Translations under genes and position numbers: made by a program
DNA from: Gammaproteobacteria bacterium
Lineage (GTDB): Bacteria; Pseudomonadota; Gammaproteobacteria; WFUO01
Direction: 5' to 3'
DNA: 60,719 bases
NCBI GenBank assembly: GCA_015484945.1
Contig: WFUO01000053.1
Span: 1-60,719, forward strand
Part shown: piece by piece, positions 57,362 to 60,719 of the stretch
How positions within the stretch are numbered: the stretch's first letter is position 1
Layout of the letters: the number at the start of each line of letters is the position of its first letter
The notes under the pieces: generated by a model
What the model saw: only the letters and a program-made list of their open reading frames with translations
The model's database searches: none
What the model was told of the DNA's origin: nothing

Positions 57362-58627
57362 TCAAAAGGTGTTTTTGGTTCCTGCATGAAATTCGGTTTC
57401 GCCGCTTTCAAGGTTATAGGCCACATCGACACGCAGATCGAGCCTGACGAAACGCTTGAGCTTGACACGAACACCCAGGCCAACGGCGGCCTTCAATCCC
57501 GACAGACCGATATCGCGCACCCGTGGCCACACCCCGCCGATATCGACGAATACGACACCGCGCAGCGAGGCCTTGCCAAACAGCGGTCGCAGGTATTCGA
57601 TGTTGGCCTGCAGGTAGGCCTCACCTTCTAGATCGCTATAGCCACGCAGCGTCCTTGCACCACCCAGTTCGAATGGCGCCTCGCTGAAACCCCCGCCATC
57701 GGCCAGACCGAGTTTCAATTGCAGGTTGAGATTGTGATGCGGCGCACCAAGCCAATGGTAGCGGCGCCAAAACAGCTCGATACGGTTGTAACCGAAATCG
57801 GAACCCAGTTGCCTGATGCCAAAGGTGGCCGTGAGACCATATGCACGACCGGCGCGACTGTAGAGATGGTCATTGACATCAGTAAAACCGATACCGCCCG
57901 TCAGCGCGATGTCCCGCGCATTGTCGTATAATCCTATGGTGCCGGATTCATGGGTATAACGCCTGTCCTGAATGACCACGCCAGCTGTCAACCACCAGCC
58001 CCGGCTTGGTCCTGGTGCCACCAGCCAGCGCATCAGATGCAAGCCCAGGGTGTAATGATCGCGTCGGTAACGGGAGGTCACAGTCGAACCGCTGAGCGTT
58101 TCCACTGGTGTCCGGTCGAACGTCAACGAGGCATCCAGGCCCAGCCAAGTGCCGGCCAGCCTCGGGTTGTTGAAACTGAACCGAAGGCTCTCGTCAATGC
58201 CCGATGTGGCATCACCGGCATCCGAACGCCGGTAACGGAATCTCAGGCTGTGGTTGCGGCCGCCGATATTTTCCCAGCGTATGCGCAGGCCCGGCGAGAG
58301 CCGTGATTCATTGCGCGACAGCAAAGGATAAGCGAGCAGGTAGCGCTTTTCCCTGACGGTGAACAGCAGCACGCCATCCGGCCGCATTTCGGCCCAAACC
58401 GAACGGAACAGACCCAGGTTCATGATGTTCTGGCGCGATCGTTCTATCTCCGCCGCACTGGCCGGCCGCCCCCTGCCAACCACGACCTCCCGCAGCATGA
58501 CGTCGGGCCGCGTGACCCGGTTGCCGGCAAACCGGATATCCTTGACGATCACCGTGGCTGCATGCACGGGTGAGATCGATGACAGGCACAGGATGATAAA
58601 AAAGGCGTGGCATGCGATCCGGTTCAT
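57362..58627 (-). CDS. BamA/TamA-like outer-membrane protein with a single POTRA domain
   Basis: A 421-residue protein with a signal peptide (FIILCLSSISPVHA). One POTRA-like domain follows (VKDIRFAGNRVTRPDVMLRE to LLFTVREKRYL, residues ~25-115). The rest is a 16-strand-like barrel with the BamA-superfamily segment GGARTLRGYSDLEGEAYLQA (the R-G-Y/F loop 6 motif), ending in FHAGTKNTF with a terminal Phe. BamA normally has five POTRAs and TamA three, so this is a short form. It may insert or secrete a specific protein; the substrate is unknown. Confidence 0.82.
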   Translation of the reverse strand: MNRIACHAFFIILCLSSISPVHAATVIVKDIRFAGNRVTRPDVMLREVVVGRGRPASAAEIERSRQNIMNLGLFRSVWAEMRPDGVLLFTVREKRYLLAYPLLSRNESRLSPGLRIRWENIGGRNHSLRFRYRRSDAGDATSGIDESLRFSFNNPRLAGTWLGLDASLTFDRTPVETLSGSTVTSRYRRDHYTLGLHLMRWLVAPGPSRGWWLTAGVVIQDRRYTHESGTIGLYDNARDIALTGGIGFTDVNDHLYSRAGRAYGLTATFGIRQLGSDFGYNRIELFWRRYHWLGAPHHNLNLQLKLGLADGGGFSEAPFELGGARTLRGYSDLEGEAYLQANIEYLRPLFGKASLRGVVFVDIGGVWPRVRDIGLSGLKAAVGLGVRVKLKRFVRLDLRVDVAYNLESGETEFHAGTKNTF

Positions 58628-58651
58628 GACATTCCTTTGTGTTCGGCCTTG

Positions 58652-59455
58652 TCAGCGGCCTGCCAGCAGCATTCTTGCACCCAATACGGCCAACAATAGC
58701 GCAAACAGCTTTTTCAGGACAGATGTCGGCAGCGTATGCGCCAACCGCGCACCCAGGGGCGCGAACACCATGCTGGTGGCAACGATACCCAGAAAGGCCG
58801 GCCAATAGACATAGCCGCTGCTCCAGACCGGCAGTACCCCGGTATCGGAACCGGATGCCATATACCCCGCGGCCCCGGCCAGGGCGATCGGCAGCCCGAT
58901 GGCGGCCGAGGTGCCGACCGCACGGTGGATGGCGACACCACACCAACCCAGAAAGGGCACGCTCAGGGTGCCGCCACCGATACCGACGATCGCCGATACC
59001 GCCCCGATCACCACGCCGGCAACACTCATACCGACAACCCCCGGCAAGCCCCGGTGCGCCGAGACCTTCAGGCCCAGGCCCATCTGCAAGGCAACGAGGC
59101 ATTCAAAACCGCCAAAAAACATCCTCAGGAACGACGTCTCGAGATGATCGGCCAGCATCGCCCCAAGCCAGCTGCCAGTCACGATACCCGGGACGATGCG
59201 CCTGAAGACCTGCCAGTCGATTGCGCCATGTTTGTGATGCGCGCGCATCGACGAGATCGAGGTCACGACAATGGTCGCCAGTGAGGTGCCCAGCGCCAGG
59301 TGCATGATGATGGCGGTATCCAAGCCCTGCGCGCCAAACAGCATGGCCAGCACCGGCACGATGATCAGCCCGCCACCGACGCCGAACAAGCCGGCCAGCA
59401 GGCCGGCCACCGATCCGAGCGCCATCCACGACAGCCATGCCAGCACGCTCATCAC
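58652..59455 (-). CDS. TauE/SafE-family membrane anion exporter
   Basis: A 267-residue membrane protein with about eight hydrophobic segments. Family features are LAGLFGVGGGLIIVPVLAMLF near the N-terminus and the repeated SAIVGIGGGTLSVPFLGWCG, an internal duplication typical of TauE/SafE. Members export sulfite, sulfoacetate or other anions. In this sulfur-oxidation context sulfite efflux is plausible but is an inference. It lies 24 bp upstream of the BamA-like gene on the same strand, so the two may be cotranscribed. Confidence 0.85.
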   Translation of the reverse strand: MMSVLAWLSWMALGSVAGLLAGLFGVGGGLIIVPVLAMLFGAQGLDTAIIMHLALGTSLATIVVTSISSMRAHHKHGAIDWQVFRRIVPGIVTGSWLGAMLADHLETSFLRMFFGGFECLVALQMGLGLKVSAHRGLPGVVGMSVAGVVIGAVSAIVGIGGGTLSVPFLGWCGVAIHRAVGTSAAIGLPIALAGAAGYMASGSDTGVLPVWSSGYVYWPAFLGIVATSMVFAPLGARLAHTLPTSVLKKLFALLLAVLGARMLLAGR

Positions 59456-59500
59456 GGTTTACGCCCGACAACAGGCGATGCACGCAGCAACACCGGCGGC

Positions 59501-60719
59501 CTATCGTATCCAGACGGTCTTGGCGTTCAGAAACTCACGCAGACCCAGTTGCGACAGCTCGCGCCCGTAACCGGAGTCCTTGACGCCACCGAACGGCAGG
59601 CGCGGATCGCTCTTGACCATGCCGTTGACAAAGGCACTGCCGCATTCAAGGCGCAAGGCCAGCCGTTCACCGCGCGCGGCATCCTGCGTCCAGACGCTGC
59701 CGCCAAGCCCGAAACGGCTGCCATTGGCCACTTCGATGGCCTCGTCCTCGTCGGCCACGCGAATCACGATCGCCACCGGCCCGAACAGCTCCTCGCTCCA
59801 GGCGCGCATGCCCGGCCCGACATGGTCGAGTATCGATGCCTGATAATAGGCGCCCGGACCATCTTCCGGCATACAGCCGGTGACGGCCACCGCACCCTCG
59901 CGTATCGAATCGAGCACTTGCTGATGCAGCTCGTCGCGCAGATCGTGACGCGCCATCGGCGCCAGTTGTGTGGATTCGTCCATGGGGTCTCCAGGCATGA
60001 GGGATTCCACGGCGGTACGGAAACGATCGATGAACACATCGGCGATGGCATCGAGCACGATGAAACGCTTGGCCGCGATGCAGCTCTGGCCGCAATTGAG
60101 AAAACGCGAGGCGACCGCCTGCCCGACGGTCAGCTCGAGATCGGCATCGTCGAGCACGATGAAGGGATCGGAACCGCCCAATTCCAGCACCGAGGGCTTC
60201 AAATGCCGGCCGGCCGCCTCGGCCACCGAACGGCCGGCCGGTTCGCTGCCGGTCAGGGTCACGGCGCGCACGCGTGTATCGGCAATCACATCGGCCACCA
60301 TAGAGGCCGGTATCATCAGCGTCCGGAATACATCATCGGGAAAACCGGCTTCGCGAAATACCTGTTCGATCGCCAGCGCACAGCCGGGCACGTTCGAGGC
60401 ATGCTTGAGCAGACCGGCGTTGCCGGCCACCAGGTTTGGCGCGGCAAAGCGGAATACCTGCCAGAACGGAAAGTTCCACGGCATTACCGCCAGTACCGGC
60501 CCCAGTGGCTGCCAGGCCACGTAGCTGCGCCCCGCATCGGTGTCGATGACCTCGTCGGCCAGCATGTCTGCGGCCTGCTCCGCGTAGTAGTCGCACACCC
60601 AGGCACACTTGTCGATCTCGGCGCGCGCCTCGCCGATCAGTTTGCCCATCTCGCGTGTCATCAGCGAAGCATGCTCTTCACGGCGCTCGCGCAGCACAGC
60701 GGCCGCCTTGCGCAACAAC
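59501..60719 (-). CDS. gabD: Succinate-semialdehyde dehydrogenase-like ALDH (N-terminus cut by window)
   Basis: About 406 residues are visible; the reading frame runs off the end of the window, so roughly the first 50 residues are missing. Catalytic features are MPWNFPFWQVFRFAAPNLVA, LTGSEPAGRSVAEAAG, the Glu in LELGGSDPFIVLDDADLE, the nucleophile Cys in NCGQSCIAAKRFIV, EELFGPVAIVIRV and PFGGVKDSGYGRELSQ. This set matches the short-form GabD/Sad succinate-semialdehyde dehydrogenases, which oxidise succinate semialdehyde to succinate. Relatives with other aldehydes exist, so the substrate is likely rather than certain. Confidence 0.88.
   Translation of the reverse strand, partial: LLRKAAAVLRERREEHASLMTREMGKLIGEARAEIDKCAWVCDYYAEQAADMLADEVIDTDAGRSYVAWQPLGPVLAVMPWNFPFWQVFRFAAPNLVAGNAGLLKHASNVPGCALAIEQVFREAGFPDDVFRTLMIPASMVADVIADTRVRAVTLTGSEPAGRSVAEAAGRHLKPSVLELGGSDPFIVLDDADLELTVGQAVASRFLNCGQSCIAAKRFIVLDAIADVFIDRFRTAVESLMPGDPMDESTQLAPMARHDLRDELHQQVLDSIREGAVAVTGCMPEDGPGAYYQASILDHVGPGMRAWSEELFGPVAIVIRVADEDEAIEVANGSRFGLGGSVWTQDAARGERLALRLECGSAFVNGMVKSDPRLPFGGVKDSGYGRELSQLGLREFLNAKTVWIR

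Overview
The window is bacterial chromosome with high G+C, gene-dense coding. It suggests a chemolithoautotrophic, sulfur-oxidising gammaproteobacterium able to respire nitrate or a similar oxyanion. The main reason is a nearly complete sulfite-to-sulfate toolkit. It includes a quinone-interacting complex of QmoA, QmoB, HdrC-like and HdrB-like proteins (14296-19353), AprBA (29677-32122), the cytoplasmic molybdenum sulfite dehydrogenase SoeABC (32540-37354) and ATP sulfurylase Sat (40903-42093). A TauE/SafE-type anion exporter follows at 58652-59455. CbbQ and a CbbO-like protein (9510-14016) point to RuBisCO activation and carbon fixation, although RuBisCO itself lies outside. I saw no rRNA, tRNA or CRISPR array.

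Layout. 1-2013: a truncated Sel1/TPR-type gene, an alpha/beta hydrolase and two small unknown genes, all on the minus strand. 2304-6350: a split class II (B12-dependent) ribonucleotide reductase, nrdJa-nrdJb, with a full-length homing-endonuclease intein placed directly before the predicted thiyl-radical cysteine; NrdR-like boxes lie upstream. 6773-7362: a VapBC toxin-antitoxin pair under a near-perfect palindromic operator. 7483-9491: a heat-shock pair (Hsp20, Deg protease) with a sigma-32-like promoter. 9510-14016: CbbO fused to an N-terminal, apparently degenerate methyltransferase domain, a lone response regulator on the opposite strand, and CbbQ. 14296-19353: qmoAB-hdrCB, ending in a strong terminator. 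19542-20890: a D-2-hydroxyacid dehydrogenase and an EexN-like lipoprotein. 21030-27942: a complete ccmABCDEFGHI cytochrome c maturation operon. 27993-29513: an unknown gene and a YkgJ-type cysteine-cluster protein. 29677-37354: aprBA and soeABC, transcribed divergently. 37594-39070: an unknown membrane protein whose stop codon is supplied by a 149-bp MITE-like element. 39303-42610: an FNR-box-preceded nitronate monooxygenase-like gene, sat, and an orphan HvfA-type RiPP metallophore precursor with EGKCG repeats. 42734-44435: a porin behind a four-repeat Pho box, and a MAPEG protein. 44537-53694: a nine-gene Nap-like operon. 53975-54961: moaA, divergent from it. 55468-60719: two aldehyde dehydrogenases, an unknown small gene, a mini-BamA outer-membrane protein and the TauE-like exporter.

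How it fits together. Sulfite can be oxidised directly by SoeABC to the quinone pool, or through APS by AprBA with Qmo/Hdr as electron acceptor and Sat recovering ATP. The ccm operon supplies c-type cytochromes, including the diheme lipoprotein and the five-heme NapC-like protein of the Nap-like operon. MoaA feeds molybdenum cofactor to NapA and SoeA. The divergent nap-like/moaA spacer carries two FNR-type boxes, so the molybdoenzyme and its cofactor pathway look co-induced on loss of oxygen.

The most unusual items are the methyltransferase-CbbO fusion, the Nap-like operon that lacks NapB and NapD but has two polyferredoxin modules and a five-heme quinol dehydrogenase, the orphan EGKCG-repeat RiPP precursor, and the intein whose +1 residue is the RNR radical cysteine. 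All functional calls come from reading the sequence and recalling family features; no database search was run.
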